This document shows positions 1 to 9,571 of a stretch of DNA of 64,000 bases, piece by piece (positions within the stretch are counted from its first letter, which is position 1; each line of letters starts with the position of its first letter). A model generated the notes under the pieces. It saw only the letters and a program-made list of their open reading frames with translations, had not been told where the DNA came from and made no database searches. A program made the position numbers and the translations under genes. Source of the DNA: Pseudomonas sp. G2-4 (GTDB lineage: Bacteria > Pseudomonadota > Gammaproteobacteria > Pseudomonadales > Pseudomonadaceae); assembly GCF_030064125.1 (NCBI RefSeq), contig NZ_CP125957.1:4892501-4956500 (forward strand), in the 5' to 3' direction.

Positions 1-350
1 GGCGTCGGAGTATTCCAGGGAATCACCTCGTAATGTAAGGCGTGAACGCCCTCTTCCAACTTGAGGGATGGGACATTCAACCATAGGTCCGCTGCTTGAA
101 CAGGCCCTGGCAATACTTTTTCGTCAATCTTTTCGCCCTTCCAGAACAACTGAAGGGTATCGGCCTTATCTGACTCTGGCGCGGAATCGCTCCATAGCTC
201 GAACTCTATCCGTAGTGGCACCAGCCAGGCGTCTTTGCGCAGAAGGTTCTCTTCGCCGCCCGGCACTGGATCGAGCACCCCGATAATATCGGGAGGGGCG
301 AGGTCCGCCTTAGGTTCATCCACATGCTTTGCGTCTCTGGAACTCGACAT
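1..350 (-). CDS. Ig-like/beta-sandwich hypothetical protein, N-terminal part (runs off window)
   Basis: This reading frame starts at ATG 350 behind a GAGGGAA ribosome site and stays open to the left edge, so only the first 116 residues are visible. It has no signal peptide. Residues about 45-115 follow the same plan as the start of the protein at 2925-4889: a VPLRIEFELWSD-like strand, an LQLFWKGE strand, and a segment ending in HALHYEVIPWNTPTP that matches QIRYRVKHWNTPVETDSP there. The two genes therefore look like paralogues sharing an Ig-like or similar beta-sandwich unit. The function is unknown. It lies downstream of the autotransporter on the same strand, but a strong terminator separates them. 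Confidence 0.75.
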   Translation of the reverse strand, partial: MSSSRDAKHVDEPKADLAPPDIIGVLDPVPGGEENLLRKDAWLVPLRIEFELWSDSAPESDKADTLQLFWKGEKIDEKVLPGPVQAADLWLNVPSLKLEEGVHALHYEVIPWNTPT

Positions 351-474
351 GTCTGTTCCCTCACGTGTAAGCGAGCCGGTGTGAGTACCGTGAATGGCCT
401 GGCCGGCGGGCGTTAGAATTTAAATGACCGTGTTCACCCAATCGATACTGTTACGAATCAAAGAACTTAAACGC

Positions 475-508
475 CGAGGGGGAAGGCTCGTCAGATCCTT
501 CCCCCTCG
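475..508 (-). terminator. Rho-independent terminator after autotransporter gene
   Basis: A perfect 12-bp stem (CGAGGGGGAAGG with its complement) and a 10-nt loop lie just past the autotransporter stop codon. On the minus strand the stem is followed by GCGTTTAAGTTCTTTG, a loose T-rich tail. Confidence 0.8.
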
Positions 509-520
509 CAAACGCTCTGC

Positions 521-2725
521 TTACCAGTTGTAACGCACACCAAAATTGACGCCCCACGGCTGCTCGATCTTGTCGCCGTTGCTGTAGTCCAGATCCGCAT
601 GCATCGCAACCTTGTCGGTTAGCTTCATCGACACACCCGCGCCCAGTTCACCCCGGGAGCCCGACAAGTCGTTGTTGAACTTGTTATTGTTGACCTGCAC
701 TTCGTTATTCTTGGCGAACTCATGGGCATACGCGACACGAACATACGGCTGCACCACTTTGCCTTCGCCCAGATTGAAGTTGCGCCCGACAGTTGCACCG
801 ACCTTGCCGAGCAGCGAGTGAGTACGGTCGCCTTCGGCGGACAGGCCGTTATCCAGGTCATAATCCTTACCCTGGATGATCACGCCTGAGAGTTGGGTAT
901 AGGGTTCGACGAAAAAATCGTCGGCCAGGGTGATGTGTCGCCCGAACTCCAGGGACCCACCGACGCCATGGTTGTCATAACTGCCCTTGGTTTTCTTGCC
1001 GTCGCTCAGTTGTACCTTGGATTCATTCTGGAAGCGGTTGAACTTGAGCACGCCGTCAAAGTAGTAGCCGCTTTCGTCATCCAGCCAAGTGGTGTAGGCG
1101 CCCAGGTAGTAACTATTGACCGTACCGCTGGTGCCACGACTCAAATCCAGGTCAGACTTGCTGTAACCACCTAGCAAACCAACCAGCCACTGCCCGTCAC
1201 CCATCGGCAATGGCGCATCGGCACCGAACGACAGCCCCTGCTGGGTTTGCTGATAGCCCACGCCAGAGCTGGCGCTGACATCGAATTTGTTGCCATAGGC
1301 ACGAATCCAGCCACCGGCCTTGTCGGCGTCCCTGCGCACTTCCCCCATGCGGCTGCGCAACGTGCTGAGTTCGCCGTACCAGACCGTCGGCGCGGTGTTG
1401 AACAGCGCCAGTACCGACCGGGTGCCGGGGCTGATGACCCGCGAGGCAATATTCAGGTACCAGTCATTGTCGCCCTGTTTGATCAGGTCATAGGAATAGG
1501 TACCCAGGTCCACCGGACCGTTCAACATCGAAAATTGGGCGTCCCCGGCGGCGATGTGGATAACCGGTATGTTGCCCGCACCGGTCGGGTCGGCGCCGCT
1601 GCTACCCATCAGGACCTTGTGGTTGCCGGTGGCGGTACCGGTGACCTCAAGGGTGTCGACTTGGCCGGTGGCGAAGTCCGCATCCATGATGAACGTGCCG
1701 TTGCCCGACAGATTGCCGACCGACAATTTATAGAACTCGGTCGGGTTGCCAAACTTGATCGACCCGCCATCCATGGACAGATTCGCCACGGTGCCGTTAT
1801 CCACCATGTTCCATTGGGCCTGGCTATTGATCGCCAGATTGGCAACATTTTCCAGGCGCCCTGTCAGGGTTGCCTGGTTTTGCAGGGTGACATTGGCCGA
1901 GGCCCCGGCGTCGGCGATGACGTCCCCCACCAACTGGCTGTTGTCGACGGTCATGTTGGCGGTCGATGAGCCTTTGACCTCGAGAATTTTTCCGTTGCCA
2001 CCGATCAATGTGGAACCGTTGCCGACATGTATCTCGGCTGTGGTGGCAGGCAGGCCAAAATCATTGACGACGATCGCTGCACCGGTCAGGCCCTGGACGG
2101 TCGTGCCATCGAGCACCAGACGGCCAGGCGTCGATACCGTCTGATCCGTGGTCATCACGATGCCATTGAGGCCCCCTCGAATCGTACTGGCGGTGGCCGA
2201 TACCCGTCCGTTAGCCAGTTGCAGGCCGAAACTGGTCGCGTTAGTGCCTGTCAGCACGGTCTGGTTCAGGTCCAATTGACTCAACCCGCCGACCACCGCC
2301 CCCACGTTACCACCGGAAATAGTGCTCCCCGTGACAGTTGCCGTGGACCCTTGCGGATTGGCCGCTGCGTTGCCCAACGACAGGCCAGTGCCGGTGCCGG
2401 TGATGTTGCTGCCTTGAATGGTTGCGTTGCTGTCGAGCAAGTCGATGGCGATGCCGCTCGCACCGGAGGTCACGACCGATCCGTTGAGCGTCAGGGACGA
2501 TCCGCTCTCGGCCCGGATTTGATGGGTCGTCGCGCCATTGGCGGTCAGGCTGGCGTTGTTTCTGAGAAGGTAGTTTTCGGCGGCCACGGTGCCGTCGATC
2601 AACAGCGCGTCGTTGTCGATGGTTCTCGCCAGCAGGGAGGTGCTTGCCAGCAAAAGCGGCATGATGGTCACCCACTTCAGGGAGACCGACAATGGGTGCA
2701 ACGCAAAGGAGTGGTTAGCTTTCAT
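521..2725 (-). CDS. Autotransporter (type Va) with beta-helical passenger
   Basis: The product is 734 residues from ATG 2725; a TTG four codons upstream (2737) is also possible, and neither has a strong ribosome site. The N-terminus has a Sec-type signal (basic start, then a hydrophobic stretch ending in LLARTIDND). Residues to about 430 form a low-complexity passenger rich in repeated TLTGxGTGL/GGxNG patterns, as in pertactin-like beta-helices. The last ~280 residues are an autotransporter barrel, starting near GGWIRAYGNKFDV and ending in an aromatic residue (GVRYNW), as outer-membrane barrels do. It should be exported by Sec, inserted in the outer membrane and display the passenger on the surface. 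No protease or lipase motif is visible, so an adhesin-like role is a guess. Confidence 0.88.
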   Translation of the reverse strand: MKANHSFALHPLSVSLKWVTIMPLLLASTSLLARTIDNDALLIDGTVAAENYLLRNNASLTANGATTHQIRAESGSSLTLNGSVVTSGASGIAIDLLDSNATIQGSNITGTGTGLSLGNAAANPQGSTATVTGSTISGGNVGAVVGGLSQLDLNQTVLTGTNATSFGLQLANGRVSATASTIRGGLNGIVMTTDQTVSTPGRLVLDGTTVQGLTGAAIVVNDFGLPATTAEIHVGNGSTLIGGNGKILEVKGSSTANMTVDNSQLVGDVIADAGASANVTLQNQATLTGRLENVANLAINSQAQWNMVDNGTVANLSMDGGSIKFGNPTEFYKLSVGNLSGNGTFIMDADFATGQVDTLEVTGTATGNHKVLMGSSGADPTGAGNIPVIHIAAGDAQFSMLNGPVDLGTYSYDLIKQGDNDWYLNIASRVISPGTRSVLALFNTAPTVWYGELSTLRSRMGEVRRDADKAGGWIRAYGNKFDVSASSGVGYQQTQQGLSFGADAPLPMGDGQWLVGLLGGYSKSDLDLSRGTSGTVNSYYLGAYTTWLDDESGYYFDGVLKFNRFQNESKVQLSDGKKTKGSYDNHGVGGSLEFGRHITLADDFFVEPYTQLSGVIIQGKDYDLDNGLSAEGDRTHSLLGKVGATVGRNFNLGEGKVVQPYVRVAYAHEFAKNNEVQVNNNKFNNDLSGSRGELGAGVSMKLTDKVAMHADLDYSNGDKIEQPWGVNFGVRYNW

Positions 2726-2881
2726 CAGACACCGCAATAATTAACTTTCAAAGAATAGGCTCGCCGTGACCGACGATCTGCGCTTGAACTTGCAAAGGCG
2801 GCGAATAATAGAGAGACAGCTCCCCAGGGTATGTAGGAATTATCCGAAAGAAAAAGGGAAAAATTACCCTAACTTTGGCAA

Positions 2882-2904
2882 CAGGAGGGACATGCGCCCT
2901 CCTG
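2882..2904 (-). terminator. Possible terminator hairpin after Ig-like gene
   Basis: CAGGAGGG and CCCTCCTG form an 8-bp perfect stem around a 7-nt loop, 20 bases beyond the stop codon of the gene at 2925-4889. The T-tract on the minus strand is displaced (TAATTTTTCCC about 15 bases later), so it may be weak. Confidence 0.45.
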
Positions 2905-2924
2905 GCACCACTCAAGGAAACCGC

Positions 2925-4889
2925 TCAAGGCCTGGGGATTACACAGTGTCCGCCATCTTCGAATACGGCAATCATGACCCTCACTAAGTCAGAGCTGACG
3001 TCCTCACCGCGTATATTGATCGAGTATTTAACTTTGCCCCAGCCATATTGGTCGCCGGTTTCATAGGTCGGTTTCAAATAGGTTTCATAAGGAATAAACC
3101 AATCGATACCATCCCTCTCCTCCTCTTCACTGACGATCAGATCATCAGGAAAATGAGTGTCAGGCAGCTCCAGTTCATCCTTATCGTAGGTTTGCCAGTC
3201 GGCCTTGACTTCCACATCTTTTTTCAAATACTCAGAGGCTGGAATATGCACTCGAATGCCCCATACCCCGGCTTTTTCAATCAGCGCATTACAATTCAAA
3301 GGATAGCCAGGGTCTTGATCCGGGAAGCTTGGTTCTTCTAGGTCAATGACTTCGACATTGACGTCGATCATTGTTCGGCGCGACTCCGGTTTATTATTGA
3401 AACCTGTGCGAGTCAGGATGTAGTACATCGGCAATTGGGACATTACCGGGGTCTGTTTTATTACGTCCCAAGTAATGATTATTTCAACCTCCTCGTTAGG
3501 GGTTTCATTGCCATTGACGACATACGCAGGTGTCACCGCCACACCGTTCCAGTAAAGCGTTAACGTGTCGCCCACTTCAGGATCATCGTATAACTCTATA
3601 AAAGCTTTCGCGGGCTCGCCGATATCGTCCTCGGTCAACTCGGTATCGCTGTCAGAAAAACTCAGAAACTTGATCAACTCCAGATTTGGGTTGATCGGTC
3701 CAGGATCCTCGGTTCCCGGGCCGGGGATTGCGAGGTCCACCTTGACATCGATTTTGCCCGGAGAGTCCGTCGGGTACCTGCCTCGAAGCACCTCATAGTC
3801 CACTTCCGTGTCCTGCACGTTAGCCCCGTCAAAATCATATTCAGCCTTTATGTGTAACCAGGGCACGGTGATTTTCAGCGGGAAAGGAAGGTGCGAGCCG
3901 ACGGGTGTCTCACCAAGTTTCGTGGTGCCCCACCTAACGCGAATGAGGTCGTAGGCATCCCAGTTGATGTACTGGTCAATTTCAACTTTGGTTGGAAAAT
4001 CAGCATCGACACGATCAATCAGATCATCGGCAGCCAGTGGGACCCTGGGGATACCCAAACCGGCCGGTAGATTTCCCAGGGCAACCATGACTTCGACGAC
4101 CGGGAAAGACATATCGCTGCGGTTACCCGCCTTGTCGAACAAAAAGTACACGACGTAATGAATGTTCGAGCCCAGAGGCGTCACTATGGTTTTGGGCACC
4201 AATATCTTACGGTCCGGAGGAAGCCTTCCCAGGTACGCCAAGTCGGCAGGATCTGGGTCCGCTGGCGGCAGCTTATCCATCCAGGCAACAGCGACGGTAA
4301 CAAAGTCTTTCTTGTCCTCAATGAAATCAGGAATTTCGCACCAGACACCACCATCGCGATCCAGGATGGCCGACGTGATCAGGGGTTCTAAAACGATAAT
4401 AGGATCTGGTACACCGGGTCTGATGGGCCCTGTCCTATCGATGGTGATAGGCGCCGCGGGTGAATCCGTTTCTACGGGCGTGTTCCAATGCTTCACGCGG
4501 TACCTGATTTGAAACGTCCCCTCATAGTTTTCAAAAATGTTTAGCGGGATTGTCCGTTCCAGAGGAAATCGATCAGAGGGCAGCGTGTCGGTGCCAGGGA
4601 CCTCTTCGTCATGAAATTGCAAGAAATCGTCTGAGCTGGCGGGTTTCCAATCCAGGTACAGTTTATTGGTGAAGGGATTACCTGAATCCGGACGATCAGG
4701 CCATTCATGGATCTCGATTTTCAATGGGGCGTGGATTTTGCTTTCGGGCATCAATCCGTCAGCGTCGCCGGGGATGGCATCCACGACGGTGGGCGGCCGC
4801 AGCGCCAACCCCTCGCTTTCTTTGAAGAGCTTTTTGCGATAGTCGATCCGTACCTGTACCGCCGTTGGACGTGCGCTTGAATCTGCCAT
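2925..4889 (-). CDS. Large acidic Ig-like repeat protein of unknown function
   Basis: The product is 654 residues from ATG 4889, chosen because GGAGCGG sits 8 bases upstream; a longer frame opens at TTG 4946 with no ribosome site. There is no signal peptide or membrane segment. The protein is strongly acidic and built of beta-sandwich-like units with recurring features such as RTGPIRPGVPDPI, GDTLTLYWNG, VxYxxTRTGxNNKPESRR and DPGxPINPN. This resembles the Ig-like repeat proteins common in Pseudomonas whose roles are not known. The start resembles the protein at 1-350. It sits 187 bp upstream of the autotransporter gene on the same strand. The DNA looks less G+C-rich than most of the window, which suggests a transferred or accessory gene. 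Confidence 0.8.
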   Translation of the reverse strand: MADSSARPTAVQVRIDYRKKLFKESEGLALRPPTVVDAIPGDADGLMPESKIHAPLKIEIHEWPDRPDSGNPFTNKLYLDWKPASSDDFLQFHDEEVPGTDTLPSDRFPLERTIPLNIFENYEGTFQIRYRVKHWNTPVETDSPAAPITIDRTGPIRPGVPDPIIVLEPLITSAILDRDGGVWCEIPDFIEDKKDFVTVAVAWMDKLPPADPDPADLAYLGRLPPDRKILVPKTIVTPLGSNIHYVVYFLFDKAGNRSDMSFPVVEVMVALGNLPAGLGIPRVPLAADDLIDRVDADFPTKVEIDQYINWDAYDLIRVRWGTTKLGETPVGSHLPFPLKITVPWLHIKAEYDFDGANVQDTEVDYEVLRGRYPTDSPGKIDVKVDLAIPGPGTEDPGPINPNLELIKFLSFSDSDTELTEDDIGEPAKAFIELYDDPEVGDTLTLYWNGVAVTPAYVVNGNETPNEEVEIIITWDVIKQTPVMSQLPMYYILTRTGFNNKPESRRTMIDVNVEVIDLEEPSFPDQDPGYPLNCNALIEKAGVWGIRVHIPASEYLKKDVEVKADWQTYDKDELELPDTHFPDDLIVSEEEERDGIDWFIPYETYLKPTYETGDQYGWGKVKYSINIRGEDVSSDLVRVMIAVFEDGGHCVIPRP

Positions 4890-5089
4890 GTTCGCCGCTC
4901 CAAAACCGTTTGGGTTAAGCCATGAAGAGGTTTCATGGCCCTTCAAAAACGCGTTTGGCAGTTCGACTCATGGCTCAAAGAGTGAAAAATAGCCCTGTCG
5001 CTCCGCCCGGCCCTAGAAGCCTTGAGCAAAATTAAGCGCCGATTTTTCGAAGCGCGATACTGTCAGAGTTGACAGGTCCCCACGGTGGA

Positions 5090-5821
5090 TCAGACCAACA
5101 CCATCCCCACCAACACCGCCACTTCAAGCAACTCCAACAACGCCCCCGCCGTATCCCCGGTACATCCCCCCAGCCTGCGCAGCATCATCTGGCGCAAGCC
5201 AACGAACACCACCGACGCGACCAGCAGCGCGAAAGCACCACCCCACCCTGCCACCAGCACGCAACCCAGCGCACACGCCAGCAACACCTGCCAACCGGCA
5301 CGCCGAGGCAAGTGATCAGCAAGCGCCTGACCCAACCCACCGGCTCGCACGTAAGGCGTGGTCAGGAACAGCCCAAGCAACGCGCCGCGCCCCAACACCG
5401 GCACGATGATCAACATCAAGCCCTGCCCTTGCTCGATCAACGCCAACAGCGCGGCGAATTTGAGCAACAACACCAACACCAGGGTGATCACCGCAATCGG
5501 CCCACTGCGCGGATCCTTCATGATCAGCAGCGTGCGCTCGCGGTCGCCAAAACCACCGAGCCAGGCGTCGGCGCTGTCGGCCAGGCCATCGAGGTGCAGG
5601 CCGCCGCTGAGCAACACCCACGCCGTCAGCAACAGCGCGGCGTGCAGCAGCGGCGGCGCGCCCGTCAGCCATGCGTTGAGCAGCCACAGCAAGCCGCCGA
5701 ACAACAGGCCCACCAAGGGATAGAACAGCAGCGAGCGACCCAGTTGCTCAGGCTCGGGCATGCCCGGCAGGCGAACCGGCAGGCTGCTGAGAAATTGCAG
5801 GGCGATCCAGAATGGCAACAT
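5090..5821 (-). CDS. cobS: Adenosylcobinamide-GDP ribazoletransferase (cobalamin synthase)
   Basis: CobS joins adenosylcobinamide-GDP to alpha-ribazole (or its phosphate) in the last assembly step of adenosylcobalamin, in the inner membrane. The 243-residue product has the family start (LPFWIALQFLSSLPV), several hydrophobic helices, and the conserved acidic motif LDGLADSADA at residues 77-86, which likely binds metal and substrate. ATG 5821 is chosen over an upstream in-frame codon because it gives the usual length, has GGAAGAGG upstream, and lies 2 bases after the cobC stop. It is the last gene of the cobalamin operon. Confidence 0.93.
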   Translation of the reverse strand: MLPFWIALQFLSSLPVRLPGMPEPEQLGRSLLFYPLVGLLFGGLLWLLNAWLTGAPPLLHAALLLTAWVLLSGGLHLDGLADSADAWLGGFGDRERTLLIMKDPRSGPIAVITLVLVLLLKFAALLALIEQGQGLMLIIVPVLGRGALLGLFLTTPYVRAGGLGQALADHLPRRAGWQVLLACALGCVLVAGWGGAFALLVASVVFVGLRQMMLRRLGGCTGDTAGALLELLEVAVLVGMVLV

Positions 5822-5823
5822 GA

Positions 5824-6399
5824 TCAAACCGCCTCTTCCAGCCGCGCACCGGACGACACGCACAGGGAAAACAACGCGCCATGGCCGACTTCGACATTGA
5901 GCAGTTGCTCCCGAGGCAGACCCCGGGCCTGGGCCAGCAACAAGCGCATCACGCCGCCATGGCTGACCAGCAAAACCCGCTGGCCGGCATAGGCGCTATG
6001 CAGGCGTTCGACCGCCGCCAAAACGCGCCCGGAAAACGCCAGCACCGGCTCGCCATCGGGTGGCGTAAAGCTGTAGGGATCGGCCCAAAACCGCCCCAAT
6101 GCTTCAGCGTCAGTCTCCATCAACGCCGCCGCGCTGCGGCCTTCCCAGGCGCCGAAATGCAGCTCTTGCAGATCCTTGTCCAAGTGCACTGGAACGCCGA
6201 GTCGGGCGCCGAGTTGCTCAGCGAAACGGGCGCAACGTTGCAACGGCGAACTCACCAGCCGATCCCAGGGCCCGCCCTCTATGACAGCCGCGTGCATCTG
6301 TTCCCAGCCCTTGGCGGTCAAGGCGTCGTCGAGGCTGCCGCGCAATCCGCCGCCCAGCTCGGTTTCGCCGTGACGCAGCAGGTCCAGGCGCAAGGTCAT
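5824..6399 (-). CDS. cobC: Alpha-ribazole phosphatase, histidine phosphatase family
   Basis: This 191-residue cytosolic enzyme carries the RHG phosphohistidine motif at residues 9-11 and a second active-site histidine in LVSHGGVM. It belongs to the phosphoglycerate-mutase-like superfamily. Its place between cobT and cobS supports removal of the 5'-phosphate from alpha-ribazole phosphate or the equivalent cobalamin phosphate. Its ATG overlaps the cobT stop by 4 bases (ATGA), which implies translational coupling. From sequence alone a general phosphatase of this family cannot be excluded; the context makes the assignment. Confidence 0.9.
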   Translation of the reverse strand: MTLRLDLLRHGETELGGGLRGSLDDALTAKGWEQMHAAVIEGGPWDRLVSSPLQRCARFAEQLGARLGVPVHLDKDLQELHFGAWEGRSAAALMETDAEALGRFWADPYSFTPPDGEPVLAFSGRVLAAVERLHSAYAGQRVLLVSHGGVMRLLLAQARGLPREQLLNVEVGHGALFSLCVSSGARLEEAV

Positions 6400-7451
6400 G
6401 CCGGACGATCCGCCACGGCCGCTTCGGCAAACGTCGCCATCTGCCCGTGAAGGTCACAGGCCAGGCGCAACAGCGGCACCGCCAACGCAGCGCCGCTGCC
6501 CTCGCCCAGGCGCAGGCCGAGGTCCAGCAACGGTTCGGCGCCGAGGGTTTCCAGCACGTGGCGATGGCCCGGCTCGGCGCCGCGATGGCCGAACAGCAAC
6601 CATGGCCGGCATCCGGGATTGAGGCGCACCGCCACCAGGGCGGCGACGCTGCAGATGAAGCCGTCCACCAGCACGGCGACGCCTTGCTGGGCACAGGCCA
6701 GGTAAGCGCCGGCCAACGCGGCGATTTCAAAACCGCCGAGGTTGAACAGGGTCTGCAACGGGTCGTCGCGTTGGGCACTGTGATGCGCCAGGGCCCGTTC
6801 GATCACTTGGGCCTTGTGGCTGACACCCGCCGCGTCCAGGCCGGTACCCGGGCCGACCAGATGCCCCACCGGGCAATCCAGCAAGGCGCAGGCCAGGGCG
6901 CTGGCCGCCGTGGTGTTGCCGATGCCCATCTCGCCGCCGATGAACAAGTTGGTCCCAGCGGCTACGGCACGGAGCACACTGTCGCGGCCGGCTTGCAGGG
7001 CTTGCTCGCCCTGGGCCACGGTCATCGCCGGGCCATGGACGAAATTCGCCGTGCCGGGGCCGACGCGCAGATGCCGCACGCCGGGCAACTCCAGCGCAGG
7101 CGTCACGGTGCCCAGGTCCACCACTTCCAGCGAAGCGCCCAGCTGCCGCGCCAGAACGCTGATGGCCGCGCCGCCGCTGACGAAGTTGAGCAGCATCTGC
7201 CCGGTCACTTCCTGGGGAAAGGCTGAGACGCCCTCCGCCACCACACCATGATCGCCGGCAAAAATCGCGATCCAGACTTGATCCAGGCTCGGCTTGACCT
7301 GACCTTGCAGCCCCGCCAGTTGCACCGCCACCGACTCCAGCCGCCCCAGGGAGCCGGCCGGTTTGGTCAGTTGTTGCTGACGGTCCGCGGCCTGTTCCAG
7401 GGCCTGGGTGTCGAGGGGCTTGCACGGGTCCAGCCACCAGCGGTGATTCAT
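6396..7451 (-). CDS. cobT: Nicotinate-nucleotide--dimethylbenzimidazole phosphoribosyltransferase
   Basis: CobT makes alpha-ribazole-5'-phosphate from nicotinate mononucleotide and 5,6-dimethylbenzimidazole, the lower ligand made by BluB of the same operon. The 351-residue product has the family motifs [30 protein letters not shown] and [14 protein letters not shown], and the C-terminal [10 protein letters not shown] glutamate region. ATG 7451 is used because it overlaps the cobU stop as ATGA and gives normal length; an upstream extension of 29 residues lies wholly within cobU. The start of cobC overlaps its stop by 4 bases. Confidence 0.95.
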   Translation of the reverse strand: MNHRWWLDPCKPLDTQALEQAADRQQQLTKPAGSLGRLESVAVQLAGLQGQVKPSLDQVWIAIFAGDHGVVAEGVSAFPQEVTGQMLLNFVSGGAAISVLARQLGASLEVVDLGTVTPALELPGVRHLRVGPGTANFVHGPAMTVAQGEQALQAGRDSVLRAVAAGTNLFIGGEMGIGNTTAASALACALLDCPVGHLVGPGTGLDAAGVSHKAQVIERALAHHSAQRDDPLQTLFNLGGFEIAALAGAYLACAQQGVAVLVDGFICSVAALVAVRLNPGCRPWLLFGHRGAEPGHRHVLETLGAEPLLDLGLRLGEGSGAALAVPLLRLACDLHGQMATFAEAAVADRPA

Positions 7452-7969
7452 AACGCAGTACCTTTGAGAGTCAGGGGCAGGCCGGCAACGGTCAGCACGA
7501 CGCGCTGACACCGTTCGGCCAAAGCTTGATGCAGCCAACCGGCTTCATCGACATAACGGCGAGTCAACTCGCCCAGGGGCACAACACCCATTCCGGTCTC
7601 GTTGCTGACAAAAATGATCTCCCCGGGCAGCGCGGCCAGGCAGTCCAGCAGTGCGTCGCGCTCTGTGTTCAATCGCTCTGGGGCGTCGAGCATCAGCAGG
7701 TTGGTCAGCCACAGGGTCAGGCAATCCACGAGTAGGCAGTGGCCGGGGGCGGCGTTTTCCCGCAGCACGCGGGCCAGGGCCAAGGGTTCTTCCAGCAGCG
7801 CCCATTCGGCCGGGCGACGGGCTCGGTGTTGGGCGACCCGTGCGTTCATTTCGCCGTCCAGGGGTTGGCTGGTGGCGATGTAGGTCACTGGCCAGCCTGT
7901 TTCGACCGCGAGTTTTTCCGCCAGGCGACTCTTGCCGGAGCGGGCGCCGCCGAGGATTAGTTGGAGCAT
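7448..7969 (-). CDS. cobU: Adenosylcobinamide kinase / adenosylcobinamide-phosphate guanylyltransferase
   Basis: This 173-residue bifunctional enzyme (also called CobP) phosphorylates adenosylcobinamide and then transfers GMP to give adenosylcobinamide-GDP. The P-loop GGARSGKS lies at residues 7-14, and the family motifs [22 protein letters not shown] [10 protein letters not shown] and [11 protein letters not shown] are present. It is separated from cobQ by a 150-bp gap filled by a REPIN, the only wide gap in an otherwise overlapping operon. Its stop overlaps the cobT start as ATGA. Confidence 0.95.
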   Translation of the reverse strand: MLQLILGGARSGKSRLAEKLAVETGWPVTYIATSQPLDGEMNARVAQHRARRPAEWALLEEPLALARVLRENAAPGHCLLVDCLTLWLTNLLMLDAPERLNTERDALLDCLAALPGEIIFVSNETGMGVVPLGELTRRYVDEAGWLHQALAERCQRVVLTVAGLPLTLKGTAL

Positions 7970-8002
7970 GAGTCATTACCTTTATTTGGCGGTGTGGCGA
8001 CC

Positions 8003-8108
8003 GGCCTCTTCGCGAGCAGGCTCGCTCCCACAGGGGATCGCTGGCGAGCATAAATTCTATATACACCCTGCCCCCCATGTGGGAGCGAGCCTGCTCGCGA
8101 AGAAGCCA
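8003..8108. repeat. REPIN, family A (two inverted REPs), between cobQ and cobU
   Basis: Two copies of the family A REP core (TTCGCGAGCAGGCTCGCTCC and its inverse) face each other across a ~45-bp spacer. Both arms carry the cagg/cctg centre. It occupies nearly the whole cobQ-cobU gap. Confidence 0.92.
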
Positions 8109-8119
8109 GCCCAGCCACC

Positions 8120-9571
8120 CTAAATCCCACAGAGTTCACGCAACAACCCAGTGTCCAAATGCCGCTCCACCAGATCCGCCAGCCGCTCGATGTCCCGCTC
8201 GCGCAAGCCGTGGTAATCCACCGCCTGCACATCCTGCAACCCGGCCCAACGCAACAATGCACTGCTGGCCTGCGGGGACTCGAACAGCCCGTGCAGATAG
8301 GTGCCGAAAATCTGCCCATCGAGACTTTGCGCGCCGTCGCAACGGCCGTCTTCCAGGTACACCGCCGCGTGTTCCAGTGCCGGGCCGGTGGTCACCCCGG
8401 CGTGAATCTCATAACCGCTGACTTCAGCGTTTTCCAAGGCCAGTCGCCCGCGGACATTACGCAATTGTTTCTCATGTTCCAGCGTCGTTTCAAAGGCCAG
8501 CAGGCCCAGTCCGGCACTGGAGCCCGCCGCGCCTTCCAGCCCCAACGGGTCGTGGACCTGCTGGCCGAGCATCTGCAATCCGCCACAAATACCCAGCAAC
8601 TTGCCGCCGTAACGCAGGTGCCGTTGGATGGCGCTTTCCCAGCCGTTGGCACGCAGGTAGGCCAGGTCGCTGCGCACGCTTTTCGAACCGGGCAGGATGA
8701 TCAGGTCGGCCGGCGGGATGACCTGGCCGGGGCCGATGAATTGCAGGTCGACCTGCGGATGCAACCGCAACGGATCGAAATCGGTGTGGTTGCTGATGCG
8801 CGGCAACACCGGCACCAGCACCTTGAGCACCTGTTCAGCCTTGTCGGCCTGGCGCTGGTCGAGGCCGTCCTCGGCTTCCAGGTGCAGGTCCATCACGTAG
8901 GGCAACACGCCCACCACCGGTTTGCCGGTGCGCGTTTCCAACCAATCCAGGCCCGGTTGCAGCAAAGCGATGTCGCCGCGAAAACGATTGATGATGAAGC
9001 CCTTGACCCGCGCCTGCTCACTGGGCGACAGCAACTCCAGGGTGCCGACGAGATGGGCAAAGACCCCGCCGCGATTGATGTCCGCGATCAGCAGCACCGG
9101 GCAGTCCACCGCCTCGGCAAAGCCCATGTTGGCAATGTCGCCAGCACGCAGATTGATCTCTGCCGGTGACCCGGCGCCCTCCACCATCACCACGGGATAC
9201 GCGGCGCTCAAGCGTTGGTGCGAGGCCAGCACCGCTTGCATCGCGATGGCTTTGTAGTCGTGATAGGCCACGGCGTTCATCGTGGTGACGGCGCGGCCAT
9301 GGATGATCACTTGGGCGCCGGTATCACTGTTGGGTTTGAGCAGCACTGGGTTCATGTCGGTATGCGGTTCGAGCCCGGCGGCCTGGGCCTGCACCGCCTG
9401 GGCGCGGCCGATTTCGCCGCCGTCGGCCGTCACCGCGCTGTTGAGCGCCATGTTCTGCGGCTTGAACGGCACCACGCTGACACCCTGGCGTCGGACCCAG
9501 CGGCATAACGCCGTGACCAGGGTACTTTTGCCGGCATCGGACGTGGTGCCTTGCACCATCACAGTGGTCAT
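8120..9571 (-). CDS. cobQ: Cobyric acid synthase, glutamine-hydrolysing
   Basis: CobQ amidates carboxyl groups b, d, e and g of adenosylcobyrinic acid a,c-diamide, using glutamine and ATP, in the cytosol. The 483-residue product has an N-terminal dethiobiotin-synthetase-like domain ([20 protein letters not shown]) and a C-terminal class I-like amidotransferase domain with the nucleophile in [11 protein letters not shown] and the histidine in GTYLHGLFE. Its start overlaps the stop of cobD (ATGA). The length is usual for the family. A REPIN follows its stop codon directly. Confidence 0.96.
   Translation of the reverse strand: MTTVMVQGTTSDAGKSTLVTALCRWVRRQGVSVVPFKPQNMALNSAVTADGGEIGRAQAVQAQAAGLEPHTDMNPVLLKPNSDTGAQVIIHGRAVTTMNAVAYHDYKAIAMQAVLASHQRLSAAYPVVMVEGAGSPAEINLRAGDIANMGFAEAVDCPVLLIADINRGGVFAHLVGTLELLSPSEQARVKGFIINRFRGDIALLQPGLDWLETRTGKPVVGVLPYVMDLHLEAEDGLDQRQADKAEQVLKVLVPVLPRISNHTDFDPLRLHPQVDLQFIGPGQVIPPADLIILPGSKSVRSDLAYLRANGWESAIQRHLRYGGKLLGICGGLQMLGQQVHDPLGLEGAAGSSAGLGLLAFETTLEHEKQLRNVRGRLALENAEVSGYEIHAGVTTGPALEHAAVYLEDGRCDGAQSLDGQIFGTYLHGLFESPQASSALLRWAGLQDVQAVDYHGLRERDIERLADLVERHLDTGLLRELCGI

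Noticed and set aside
5060..5075. Hairpin CTGTCA-GAGT-TGACAG after cobS as a terminator
   Set aside because: The stem is short and A+T-containing and no T-tract follows on the minus strand, so I could not support it as the operon terminator.
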